A DNA stretch of 64,000 nt, from assembly GCF_024298925.1 (NCBI RefSeq), contig NZ_CP101283.1:3291001-3355000 (forward strand), read 5' to 3'. Below the pieces are notes generated by a model. That model saw only the letters and a list, made by a program, of their open reading frames with translations, did not search any database and was not told the origin of the DNA. Below are positions 8,028 to 15,968 of this stretch, piece after piece. The stretch is from Phenylobacterium sp. LH3H17 (lineage in GTDB: Bacteria; Pseudomonadota; Alphaproteobacteria; Caulobacterales; Caulobacteraceae). A program made the position numbers and the translations under genes. Position 1 is the first letter of the stretch. Each line of letters starts with the position of its first letter.

Positions 8028-8761
8028 GCGGCCCGGGCCTGGCCGGCGACGTCGCCGACTACCAGTAAGACAGGGCCTGATAGTGACGCATTTTCAACTT
8101 CCTGGCCCAACATCCTCAAGATCGTTGAGATGATCCGCGCCTCGGGCCGCCCGGCGTTCTCGATAGCCAGGGCCGGCGTGCCGGGCGCACGGCCCTCGGC
8201 GATCAGGCGGTCCGCGGCGGCGCGCGCGGCGTCGCGGGCCATGTAGAGGACGAGGGTGGTCTCAGTGTCGGCCAGGCCGCTCCAGCCACTCTCCACGATG
8301 GCGCCGTCCTGCACGCGGGCCGTGGTGAAGGTGACGCGACGCGCCTCGCCGCGATGGCTGAGCGGGAAGGCGAATTGGGCCGCGGCGGCGCTGGCCGCGG
8401 TGACGCCCGGCACGATTTCGACCTCGACGCCATGGGCCTCCAGAAAGGCGCGCTCCTCCCCCGAGCGGCCGAACACCGACGGGTCGCCGCCCTTCAGCCG
8501 CACCACCTCGAGCCCGCGGCGCGCCAGCCGCAGCATCAGGCGGTTGATGGTTTCCTGCCCCATGCTGGCCTTGCCCGCCCGCTTGCCGGTCTGGATGCGC
8601 ACGCAGCCGGGCGGCGCCAGGGCCAGGATCTCGTCCGGCACGAGGGCGTCGTAGAGCAGCGCCTGGGCGCTCTCCACCGCGCGCAGGGCGCGGAGCGTCA
8701 TCAGGTCGACGGCGCCGGGGCCGGCGCCCACCAGGCGAACCCTGCCCATTTCAAGCGGCAT
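7988..8761 (-). CDS. cobA: Uroporphyrinogen-III C-methyltransferase
   Basis: SAM-dependent enzyme making precorrin-2, the precursor of siroheme used by nitrite reductase NirB. Start set at 8761: AAGGAGG at 8771-8777 is nine bases from it but touches the alternative ATG at 8770. About 257 residues, normal for a stand-alone SUMT. Signatures: VRLVGAGPGAVDLMTLRA, YDALVP, KGGDPSVFGR, VEIVPGVTAA and PLSHRGEARRVTF. The first codons overlap the end of nasA by 11 bases, so it is translationally coupled at the end of the nirB-nirD-nasA operon. The siroheme ferrochelatase/dehydrogenase domain (CysG N-terminus) is absent and must be elsewhere. Confidence 0.92.
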   Translation of the reverse strand: MPLEMGRVRLVGAGPGAVDLMTLRALRAVESAQALLYDALVPDEILALAPPGCVRIQTGKRAGKASMGQETINRLMLRLARRGLEVVRLKGGDPSVFGRSGEERAFLEAHGVEVEIVPGVTAASAAAAQFAFPLSHRGEARRVTFTTARVQDGAIVESGWSGLADTETTLVLYMARDAARAAADRLIAEGRAPGTPALAIENAGRPEARIISTILRMLGQEVENASLSGPVLLVVGDVAGQARAAYAPSLRSASARS

Positions 8762-11423
8762 GACGGGCATCCTCCTTGGACGTGTTGCGCAGCAGACGAG
8801 CGAGTTCGGGCCGGCAGGACCCGCAGTTGCTCCCCGCCCCGGTGGCCGCGCCTAGGGCCGCGATCGTCTCGGCGCCCTCCGCGATCGCGGCCGTGAGCTT
8901 GTGGGTCCCGACCTTGAAACAGGCGCAGACGATCGCGCCCTCGTCGCGGGCGCCGGGCGCGCGGCCGGCCAGCAGGGCGGCGCGGTCGGCCATCGACAGC
9001 GCCTCGTCCAGGAAACGGTCGGCGATCCAGCCGCGCACCGGCAGGCCGCCCATCTCGGTGACCACCAACACCCGTTCGGGCCGGCCGTCGCGCAGGATGG
9101 CGCGACGCACCGTGCCGCGGGCCGGGTCGTCCATGGCCAGGGCCTCGCCCTCCCCTTCCGGCATCAGGGCGGCGGCGGCGGCCTGGCGCTCGTCAAGACC
9201 GCCTAGCCCCGCGAACTCGTGGACGTGGCAGCCATCATAGGGGGTGCGCCGCCACACCAGGTCTAGGCCAACGGGCGGCGCCTGCGGTTCGCGGGTCACC
9301 AGGAAACCGCGCCACGCCTCGCCGTAGGCGCTGACCCGGGCCGGGGTGTGCTTGAACTCCGGCTGGCCGGAGGTGGGATCGACGAAGGGCTCCACCAGCG
9401 GGTTGCAGCGGCCGGAGGGCGCGAAGGCGTTGGTCCAGTGCATGGGCAGGAAGATCCCGCCCGGCCGCTGGCGATCACTGAGCTTGGCGGTGACGACGGC
9501 TTGGCCCACGCGGGTCTCGATCCGCGCCAGCTCGCCATCGGCGATCCCGAAGCGAGCGGCGTCGCCGGGGTGGATCTCCACCATCGGCTCCGGCGCGTGG
9601 CGGCAGAGCTCGGGGGCCAGGCCCGTGCGGGTCATGGTGTGCCAGTGATCGCGAACCCGGCCGGTGTTGAGCGCCAGGGGATAGTCGGCGTCGGTCGGGC
9701 GAGCGGGCCCCTGCGGCTTCACCGGCTTCAGGTTGGCCCGTCCATCGGGCGTCTGGAAACCGCCCGCCGTGAACAGCCGCGCCGTCCCGCCCTGGGGCCC
9801 CACCGGCCACTGGATCGGCTTGAGCGTATCGTAGGCCGCGTCCGACAGTTCGCTCAGCGGCCCCAGGTTGAGCAGGCGCGCGCCATCGTTCTCGAAGCGG
9901 GTCAGGGCGGCGAATTCGCGGAATACGTCGCCGGGGCCGCCCCAGCCGAAGGCCTCGCCGTGACCCATGGCGGCCGCCACGTCGGCGACGATCCGCCAGT
10001 CGGCGCGGGCCTCGCCGGGCGCGCCGAACAGCGGCCGCTGGCGCGAGATGCGGCGCTCGGAATTGGTCACCGTGCCGTCCTTTTCACCCCAAGCCAGGGC
10101 GGGGAGCTTCACGTGCGCGAATTCCAGGGTGTCGGTTTCCGCCATGACGTCGGACACCGCCACGAAGGGACAGGCCGCCAGGGCCTCGGCCACCCGCGCG
10201 GCGGCCGGCAGGCTGACCACCGGATTGGTGGCCATGATCCAGATCGCCTTGATCCGTCCGTCGCGCACCGCCTCGAACATCTCCACCGCCTTGAGGCCTG
10301 GCGCGGGCGCGACCCGGGGCGTGTTCCAGAAGGCGGCGAGCCGCTCGCGGTCGGCCCGGCCAAAGCCCATGTGGGCGGCGAGCGTCGTGGCCATGCCGCC
10401 GGTCTCGCGCCCGCCCATGGCGTTGGGCTGGCCGGTGATCGAGAAGGGCGCCGCCCCCGGCTTGCCGATCTTGCCGGAGGCCAGGTGGGCGTTGAGGATG
10501 GCCAGGCCCTTGGAGACCCCCTGGGCGGACTGGTTGGCGCCCATGCTGAACAGGGTCACCGTCTTCGGCGTCTCGGCGAAGGCTGCGTAGAAGGCGAGCA
10601 CGGAGTCGGGCGTCAGGCCGCAGTCGCCGGCGATGGCCTCCAGGCTCTGGTCGTCGGCGGCCAGCGCCCGGCGGACGTCGCCGAAGCCGTTCAGATGGGC
10701 CGCCACATAGGACCGGTCGACCCCGCCGTTCGTATCCATCCAGGCCAGCAGGCCGTTCCACAGGCGAACGTCGGTCTGGGGCGCGAGCGGCAGGAAGAGG
10801 TCGGCGCCTTCGGCGGTGTCGGTGCGGCGCGGGTCGATGACGATCCAGCGCTGACCTCGCGAGCGGGCCTGCTCCATGCGGCGGAACAGCACCGGATGGG
10901 TCCAGGCGGCATTGTGGCCGGAGAACACCACCAGGTCGGCGAGGTCTAGGTCCTCGTAGCAGCCCGGCACCAGGTCGGCGCCGAAGGCCTGGCCGTGGGC
11001 CGCCACGGCCGAGGCCATGCAGAGCCGCGAATTGGTGTCGATATTGCCCGAGCCGATGAAGCCCTTCATCAGCTTGTTGGCGGCGTAATAGTCCTCGGTC
11101 AGCAGTTGGCCCGAGACGTAGAAGGCCACGGAGTCCGGCCCATGCTCGGCGATGGTCCGTGAGAAGGCGCCGGCCACCGCGGCCGTCGCCTCGTCCCAGC
11201 CCACGGTGCGGTCGCCGACCGTGGGATGCAGCAACCGACCCTGCAGGTGAACCGTCGAGCCGAGGGCCGAGCCCTTGGAGCACAGGCGGCCGAAATTGGC
11301 GGGGTGGTCCTTGTCACCGGCGACGGCCAGGCCTCGCGCCTCCTCCGGCCGACCCGCCACGCCGCAACCGACCCCGCAATAGGGGCAGGTGGTCCTGATC
11401 GGCGAGGCGGCGCCGTCGGCCAT
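8751..11423 (-). CDS. nasA: Assimilatory nitrate reductase catalytic subunit
   Basis: 890 residues. Reduces nitrate to nitrite in the cytoplasm with bis-MGD molybdenum and iron-sulfur clusters. The N-terminal [4Fe-4S] motif is CPYCGVGCG (Cys 13, 16, 20), with the fourth Cys in GRLCSKG. The molybdopterin oxidoreductase core follows (NTNSRLCMASAV with the likely Mo-coordinating Cys, then the dinucleotide-binding domain near NTGRVRDHWHTMTR). A C-terminal BFD-type [2Fe-2S] domain carries CACFKVG and GSNCGSCRPEL, as in the longer NasA/NasC proteins. It starts three bases after nirD ends. Confidence 0.95.
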   Translation of the reverse strand: MADGAASPIRTTCPYCGVGCGVAGRPEEARGLAVAGDKDHPANFGRLCSKGSALGSTVHLQGRLLHPTVGDRTVGWDEATAAVAGAFSRTIAEHGPDSVAFYVSGQLLTEDYYAANKLMKGFIGSGNIDTNSRLCMASAVAAHGQAFGADLVPGCYEDLDLADLVVFSGHNAAWTHPVLFRRMEQARSRGQRWIVIDPRRTDTAEGADLFLPLAPQTDVRLWNGLLAWMDTNGGVDRSYVAAHLNGFGDVRRALAADDQSLEAIAGDCGLTPDSVLAFYAAFAETPKTVTLFSMGANQSAQGVSKGLAILNAHLASGKIGKPGAAPFSITGQPNAMGGRETGGMATTLAAHMGFGRADRERLAAFWNTPRVAPAPGLKAVEMFEAVRDGRIKAIWIMATNPVVSLPAAARVAEALAACPFVAVSDVMAETDTLEFAHVKLPALAWGEKDGTVTNSERRISRQRPLFGAPGEARADWRIVADVAAAMGHGEAFGWGGPGDVFREFAALTRFENDGARLLNLGPLSELSDAAYDTLKPIQWPVGPQGGTARLFTAGGFQTPDGRANLKPVKPQGPARPTDADYPLALNTGRVRDHWHTMTRTGLAPELCRHAPEPMVEIHPGDAARFGIADGELARIETRVGQAVVTAKLSDRQRPGGIFLPMHWTNAFAPSGRCNPLVEPFVDPTSGQPEFKHTPARVSAYGEAWRGFLVTREPQAPPVGLDLVWRRTPYDGCHVHEFAGLGGLDERQAAAAALMPEGEGEALAMDDPARGTVRRAILRDGRPERVLVVTEMGGLPVRGWIADRFLDEALSMADRAALLAGRAPGARDEGAIVCACFKVGTHKLTAAIAEGAETIAALGAATGAGSNCGSCRPELARLLRNTSKEDARHAA

Positions 11424-11426
11424 GGG

Positions 11427-11765
11427 TCAGGTCCGCCCCAACAACAGCCGCCCGTCGCGGACCTCCAGCGGCACCACCGGCGCGCAGCCCTTGCCGCGGT
11501 CTGCGCCCATCGGCTCACCGGTGGCCAGTTCGATCGACCAGTTGTGCAGCGGGCAGGCCACGGCGTGGCCGTGGACGATTCCCTGGCTCAGCGGGCCGCC
11601 CTTGTGCGGGCACTTGTCCATCAGGGCGAACACCTTGCCGTCGCCGGTGCGGAAGATGGCGATGTCGCCCTGGGCGCTGGGCACCCGCCGCGCGCCGCGC
11701 AGGGGGATATCGGTCACCGCGCCGACGTCGGTCCAGGTCATGGGGTCCTTCACGAGGGCGTTCAT
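11427..11765 (-). CDS. nirD: Nitrite reductase small subunit, Rieske type
   Basis: 112 residues from the ATG at 11765, which overlaps the nirB stop by four bases (translational coupling). Rieske-like fold with CPHKGG and CPLHNW, so both Cys-X-His pairs needed for a [2Fe-2S] cluster are present; some NirD proteins have lost them. It partners NirB in the NADH-dependent six-electron reduction of nitrite to ammonium. The longer upstream open frame is an antisense-type shadow inside nirB. Confidence 0.93.
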   Translation of the reverse strand: MNALVKDPMTWTDVGAVTDIPLRGARRVPSAQGDIAIFRTGDGKVFALMDKCPHKGGPLSQGIVHGHAVACPLHNWSIELATGEPMGADRGKGCAPVVPLEVRDGRLLLGRT

Positions 11766-14221
11766 GCGGGGGCGAACTCCAGTCGGCGGCTGAGCGGGTT
11801 GAACTCTTCGGCGTGGCGGCCGGCCACCCGCTCGGCCCAGGGGTCCATGCGCGAGAAGCGCTGCGAGTAGGCGAAGCGGTCGTGCAGGGCTCGGCGGTTC
11901 TCCGGGTCCTCGATCTCGGCCTGGATCGAGGCCAGGCCCACCCGGTCCATCCACTTGTAGATCCGTTCCAGGTACCAGCCGCGCTCGCGATAGAGCTGGG
12001 TGACGGCGCAGATGGTCCAGACCGCCTCCTCCTCGGTGGCGACCCGGGTGAGGAGCTCGGTGCCGCGGATGTGCAGGCCCGCGGCGCCCCCGATGTGGAT
12101 CTCGTAGCCGCTGTCGACGCAGATCACGCCGATGTCCTTGCAGGTGGCCTCGGCGCAGTTGCGCGGGCAGCCGGAGACGCCCAGCTTGACCTTGGCCGGG
12201 GTCCAGGACCCCCACATGAACTTCTCCAGCCGAACGCCAAGGCCGGTGGAGTCCTGGGTGCCGAACCGGCACCAATCCGACCCGACGCAGGTCTTCACCG
12301 TGCGCAGGCCCTTGGCGTAGGCGTGTCCCGAGACCATGCCCGCGGCGTTGAGGTCGGCCCAGACGGCGGGCAGGTCGTCCTTCTTGACCCCCAGCAGGTC
12401 GATACGCTGACCGCCGGTGACCTTGACGGCCGGAATCGCGAACTTGTCGGCGACGTCGGCGATGGCGCGCAGCTCGTCGGGCGTGGTCATCCCGCCCCAC
12501 ATGCGCGGCACCACGGAATAGGTGCCGTCCTTCTGGATGTTGGCGTGGACCCGCTCATTGATGAAGCGGCTCTGCTTGTCGTCGCGATAGTCGCCGGGCC
12601 AGGCGCAGAGCAGATAGTAGTTGAGGGCCGGGCGGCAGGAGGAGCAGCCGTCGGGGGTGTGCCACTCCAGGGCCTGCATGACCGCCGGCAGGGACTTCAG
12701 CTCCTCGGCCAGGATGCGCTTGCGGACCTCGTCATGGCCGTGCTGCGTGCAGGCGCAGACTGGCTTGGGCCCGGTCTGGACCTCGAATCCGTCGCCCAGG
12801 GTGAGCTGCAGGAGCTGTTCGACCAGCGGGGTGCAGGAGCCGCAGGAGGCCGAGGCCTTGGTGTGGGCCCGCACGCCGTCCAGGGTGGTCAAGGAGAGCT
12901 CGGCGATGGCGCCGGTGATCGCGCCCTTGCAGACGCCGTTGCAGCCGCAGACCTCTTGCGAGTCCGGCATGGCCGCAACGGCCGACCTAGGGTCCACCCC
13001 CCGAAGGGCCTCCGTGATCGCCTGGCCGAATATCAGGGTGTCGCGCAACTCGGCCACGTCGGCGCCGGTGCGCATCAGGTCGAAGTACCAGCCGCCGTCG
13101 GCGGCGTCGCCGAACAGCACCGCGCCGGCCACCTTGCCGTCCTCGATGACCACCCGCTTGTAGACCCCCCGCCCGGCGTCACGGAACACCACGTCCTCGC
13201 AGCCCTCCCCGCCGCCGAACTTGCCGGCCGAGAACACGTCGACGCCCGAGACCTTCAGCCGGGTCTGCAGCAGCGAGCCCTCATAGGTCGCGTCGGCGCC
13301 GGTCAGCACCTCGCCGAGCGTCCGGCACATGTCCCAGATGGGCGCGACCAGGCCATAGGCGACGCCGCGATGCTCGGCGCATTCGCCGATGGCGAAGATG
13401 GCGGGGTCGGAGGTGCGCATCTGGTCGTCCACCACCACGCCACGGCCGCAGACGATGCCGGCGGCGGCGGCCAGGCCGGTGGCGGGGCGGATGCCGACCG
13501 CCATGACCAGGATGTCGCCGGGGATGACCGTGCCGTCCTTCAGCTTCAGACCGGCGACCCGCCCGTTCTCGCCCAGGATGGCTTCGGAATGGGCGCCCAG
13601 CACCGTCTCCACCCCACGCTCGGCCAGGGCCTCGCGCAGCAGGAAACCCGCCGACTCGTCGAGCTGGCGCTCCATCAGAACGTCCATCAGGTGGATGACC
13701 GTGGCGCCCATGCCGCGGCGGACCAGGCCGTAGGCGGCTTCGAGGCCCAGCAGGCCGCCCCCGATGACGATGGCGCGCCCGCCGCGCTCGGCGGCGGCGA
13801 CCATGGCCTCGACATCGTCCAGGTCACGGAAGGTGACAACGCCCTCCAGATCCGCGCCCGGCAGGGGCAGGCGAACGGGATCGGAGCCGCAGGCGAGGAT
13901 CAGCCGGTCATAGGCGAGGCTGAGACCGCCCTCGGCCTCGACGACCTTGGCGGCCGGATCGACCCGGATGACCTTGCGGCCGGAATGCAGGGTGATAGCG
14001 TTGTCGGCGTACCAGGCGACATCGTTGATGACGATCTCGTCGAAGGTCTTCTCCCCGGCCAGGACCGGCGAGAGCATGATGCGGTTGTAGTTCACCCGCG
14101 GCTCGGCGCCGAAGACAGTGATGTCGTAGCGCGTCGGATCGCGCTTCAGCACCTCTTCGATGGCCCGGCACCCGGCCATGCCGTTGCCGATGACAACCAG
14201 ACGTTCCTTAGGCTGGGACAT
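11762..14221 (-). CDS. nirB: NADH-dependent nitrite reductase large subunit
   Basis: 819 residues, the usual length. Domains in order: FAD/NAD oxidoreductase (VVIGNGMAGCRA at the start, AIVIGGGLLGLEAAYGL for NAD); BFD-type [2Fe-2S] segments (CGCNGVCKGA, ASCGSCTPLV, then CACTQHG and DGCSSCRPAL); ferredoxin-like nitrite/sulfite reductase half-domain; and the siroheme-[4Fe-4S] site with KTCVGSDWC and GVSGCPRNCAEA. Cytoplasmic; produces ammonium. The ribosome binding site GCGGAGAGG precedes the ATG and can be paired away in the leader. Heads the nirB-nirD-nasA-cobA run. Confidence 0.96.
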   Translation of the reverse strand: MSQPKERLVVIGNGMAGCRAIEEVLKRDPTRYDITVFGAEPRVNYNRIMLSPVLAGEKTFDEIVINDVAWYADNAITLHSGRKVIRVDPAAKVVEAEGGLSLAYDRLILACGSDPVRLPLPGADLEGVVTFRDLDDVEAMVAAAERGGRAIVIGGGLLGLEAAYGLVRRGMGATVIHLMDVLMERQLDESAGFLLREALAERGVETVLGAHSEAILGENGRVAGLKLKDGTVIPGDILVMAVGIRPATGLAAAAGIVCGRGVVVDDQMRTSDPAIFAIGECAEHRGVAYGLVAPIWDMCRTLGEVLTGADATYEGSLLQTRLKVSGVDVFSAGKFGGGEGCEDVVFRDAGRGVYKRVVIEDGKVAGAVLFGDAADGGWYFDLMRTGADVAELRDTLIFGQAITEALRGVDPRSAVAAMPDSQEVCGCNGVCKGAITGAIAELSLTTLDGVRAHTKASASCGSCTPLVEQLLQLTLGDGFEVQTGPKPVCACTQHGHDEVRKRILAEELKSLPAVMQALEWHTPDGCSSCRPALNYYLLCAWPGDYRDDKQSRFINERVHANIQKDGTYSVVPRMWGGMTTPDELRAIADVADKFAIPAVKVTGGQRIDLLGVKKDDLPAVWADLNAAGMVSGHAYAKGLRTVKTCVGSDWCRFGTQDSTGLGVRLEKFMWGSWTPAKVKLGVSGCPRNCAEATCKDIGVICVDSGYEIHIGGAAGLHIRGTELLTRVATEEEAVWTICAVTQLYRERGWYLERIYKWMDRVGLASIQAEIEDPENRRALHDRFAYSQRFSRMDPWAERVAGRHAEEFNPLSRRLEFAPA

Positions 14222-14345
14222 CGCCCTCTCCGCCTTGGGCCCCGCGATGCGCGGAGCGACAAACTGTTCGGATGGACGCCTTTGCCCGGTCTGGCCCCAC
14301 GAGGACCTCGGCTCGCGAGAGCCGGACGGCGAAGCTTCGTTGCCT
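14222..14345 (-). promoter_or_regulatory. nirB leader with tandem hairpins and a pairable ribosome binding site
   Basis: Reading toward nirB there is a perfect hairpin CGGCTC-TCGC-GAGCCG, one base, then GGTCC-TCGTG-GGGCC. Closer to the gene CTCCGC can pair with GCGGAG, which is part of the nirB ribosome binding site. There is no T-run, so this is not a terminator. The 251-base gap after the transporter gene suggests that nirB has its own leader. That it is regulatory is an inference. Confidence 0.4.
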
Positions 14346-14472
14346 CACGCCTACCCCTTCTACGGCAAGCTTGTTGCGGTGCAGCGTCGGGAGGCGCCAG
14401 GTGCGGCCTCGACAGCCGGACCGCTCGAAAATGAGGCGACCCGCCACCGCGACGCCCATCCCTTGGGCGCCT

Positions 14473-15687
14473 TCAGACCCGCGCTACGGTGGCCGAGGCC
14501 GCGCCCCAGGTGGTGCGCCACTGCTTCTTGATGCTGGTGAGGCCCACCAGGGCCACCAGGGCCAGGGCCGCGAAGCCGAGGAAGCCCGCCTGGTAGGAGC
14601 CGGTGAGTTGCTTGGCCAGGCCGAGGCTGGAAGCCAGGTAGAAGCCGCCGATCCCGCCGGTCATGCCGACCAGGCCGGTCATCACCCCGATCTCGTTGCG
14701 GAACCGCTGCGGAACGAGCTGGAACACCGCGCCGTTGCCCATGCCGAGCGCCGCCATGCCGCAGATCACCACGGCGAGCGTCACGCGCACGTCGGCCATG
14801 CCGAAGCTCATGACCGTCAGGGCCGCCGCGGCGACCACATACATGATCGACAGGGTTCGGATGCCGCCGATGCGGTCGGCCAGCGCCCCGCCGATCGGCC
14901 GCACCATGGAGCCTGCGAACACGCAGGCGGCGGTGAAGAAGCCTGCCATCACCGGCGCCAGGCCGTACTGGGTGTTGAAGTAGATGGTCAGGGACGAGGA
15001 CAGGCCCACGAAGCCGCCGAAGGTCACCCCGTAGAACAGCATGAACCACCAGGCGTCGCCGATCTTCAGCACCGACAGGTACTCGGCCAGGGGCTTAGGC
15101 GCGGGTTGATCGGGGCTGTCCTTGGCGAAGACCAGATAGACCAGGAAGGCGACGATCAGCGGGATGGTCGCCAGGCCGAGCACATTCTGCCAGCCGAACA
15201 GGTTGGCCAGACCCGGCGCGAACAGCGAGGCGAAGACCGTGCCGGAATTGCCGGCCCCGGCGATGCCCAGGGCCACGCCCTGGTACTGGGGCGGATACCA
15301 GCGCGAGGCCAGCGGCAGGGCGATGGCGAAGGACGACCCCGCCACCCCCAGCACCAGGCCCACCGCAAGAACCCCGGCATAGGTGTCGACCTTGAGCATC
15401 CAGGCGATCAGCAGGCCGACGATGACGATGATCTGGCACAGGGTGCCGGCGCGCTTGGGCCCGATGCGGTCCACCAGCACGCCATTGACGATGCGCAGCA
15501 GGGCCCCGGCCAGCACCGGCAGGGCGACCATCAGGCCCTTCTCGGCGGCGTTGAGGTCCAGGTCCTTGGCGATCTGCACGCCCAGCGAGCCCAGCAGGAC
15601 CCAGACCATGAAGCTCATGTCGAAGTAGAAGAAGGCCGACGCCAGGGTGGGCGTGTGGCCCGCCTTGAAGAACTCTTTGCCGATCAT
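14473..15687 (-). CDS. narK: MFS nitrate/nitrite transporter (NarK/NrtP family)
   Basis: Start set at 15687 (MIGKEFFKAGH); the frame stays open upstream but is arginine-rich and not membrane-like. About 404 residues with 12 predicted helices. Gly-rich nitrate signature segments are visible as AGAGNSGTVFASLF in the first half and GLVGMTGGIGGFYL in the second, and the MFS loop DRIGPKRAG is present. It imports nitrate across the inner membrane, in addition to the ABC system encoded 3 kb away. It is divergent from the kinase/phosphatase gene. The leader contains a 9-bp inverted repeat next to the start. Confidence 0.9.
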   Translation of the reverse strand: MIGKEFFKAGHTPTLASAFFYFDMSFMVWVLLGSLGVQIAKDLDLNAAEKGLMVALPVLAGALLRIVNGVLVDRIGPKRAGTLCQIIVIVGLLIAWMLKVDTYAGVLAVGLVLGVAGSSFAIALPLASRWYPPQYQGVALGIAGAGNSGTVFASLFAPGLANLFGWQNVLGLATIPLIVAFLVYLVFAKDSPDQPAPKPLAEYLSVLKIGDAWWFMLFYGVTFGGFVGLSSSLTIYFNTQYGLAPVMAGFFTAACVFAGSMVRPIGGALADRIGGIRTLSIMYVVAAAALTVMSFGMADVRVTLAVVICGMAALGMGNGAVFQLVPQRFRNEIGVMTGLVGMTGGIGGFYLASSLGLAKQLTGSYQAGFLGFAALALVALVGLTSIKKQWRTTWGAASATVARV

Positions 15688-15692
15688 GACCG

Positions 15693-15754
15693 CGCTCTGG
15701 AACAGGCGTCGCCTGGGCGACACGAATGGATGAGGGGGCGGATCGTCCAGAGCG
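15693..15754 (-). promoter_or_regulatory. Inverted repeat in the narK leader
   Basis: CGCTCTGGA (15754-15746 on the minus strand) pairs perfectly with TCCAGAGCG (15701-15693), which ends five bases before the narK ATG. The 44-base loop holds a smaller hairpin, GTCGCC-CA-GGCGAC. The closed form would cover the ribosome-landing zone. A regulatory role is inferred. Confidence 0.4.
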
Positions 15755-15968
15755 TCCTGGGGGCCCGCGTCGCCATTGGCGCGGGCGAAACGGCTCGCCG
15801 AATGGGCGTCATCTAGGGCCCGGCGCCCGGTCCTGTGGCGCCTTGCGAGAGCTTGGCCGGAGATTCGATGTGTGTTTGCGCAAAGATGCGGCGCCAGCCC
15901 TTCGCACTTGCACAAAAATGGGCGCCGGGACTGGACAGCCGCGCCGCGATGACGGCTGACGGGCAGGG

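Noticed and set aside
11813..14434. An 873-residue open frame antisense to nirB
   Set aside because: Shadow frame without domain motifs; nirB is certain.
14473..15915. Longer narK with a 76-residue N-terminal extension
   Set aside because: The extension is Arg/His/Pro-rich and covers the divergent promoter region; membrane helices begin right after the ATG at 15687.
15914..15945. Terminator-like hairpin with five T upstream of narK
   Set aside because: The stem is interrupted, and it lies about 230 bases before narK and close to the divergent kinase gene, so a narK promoter upstream of it would be inside that gene.
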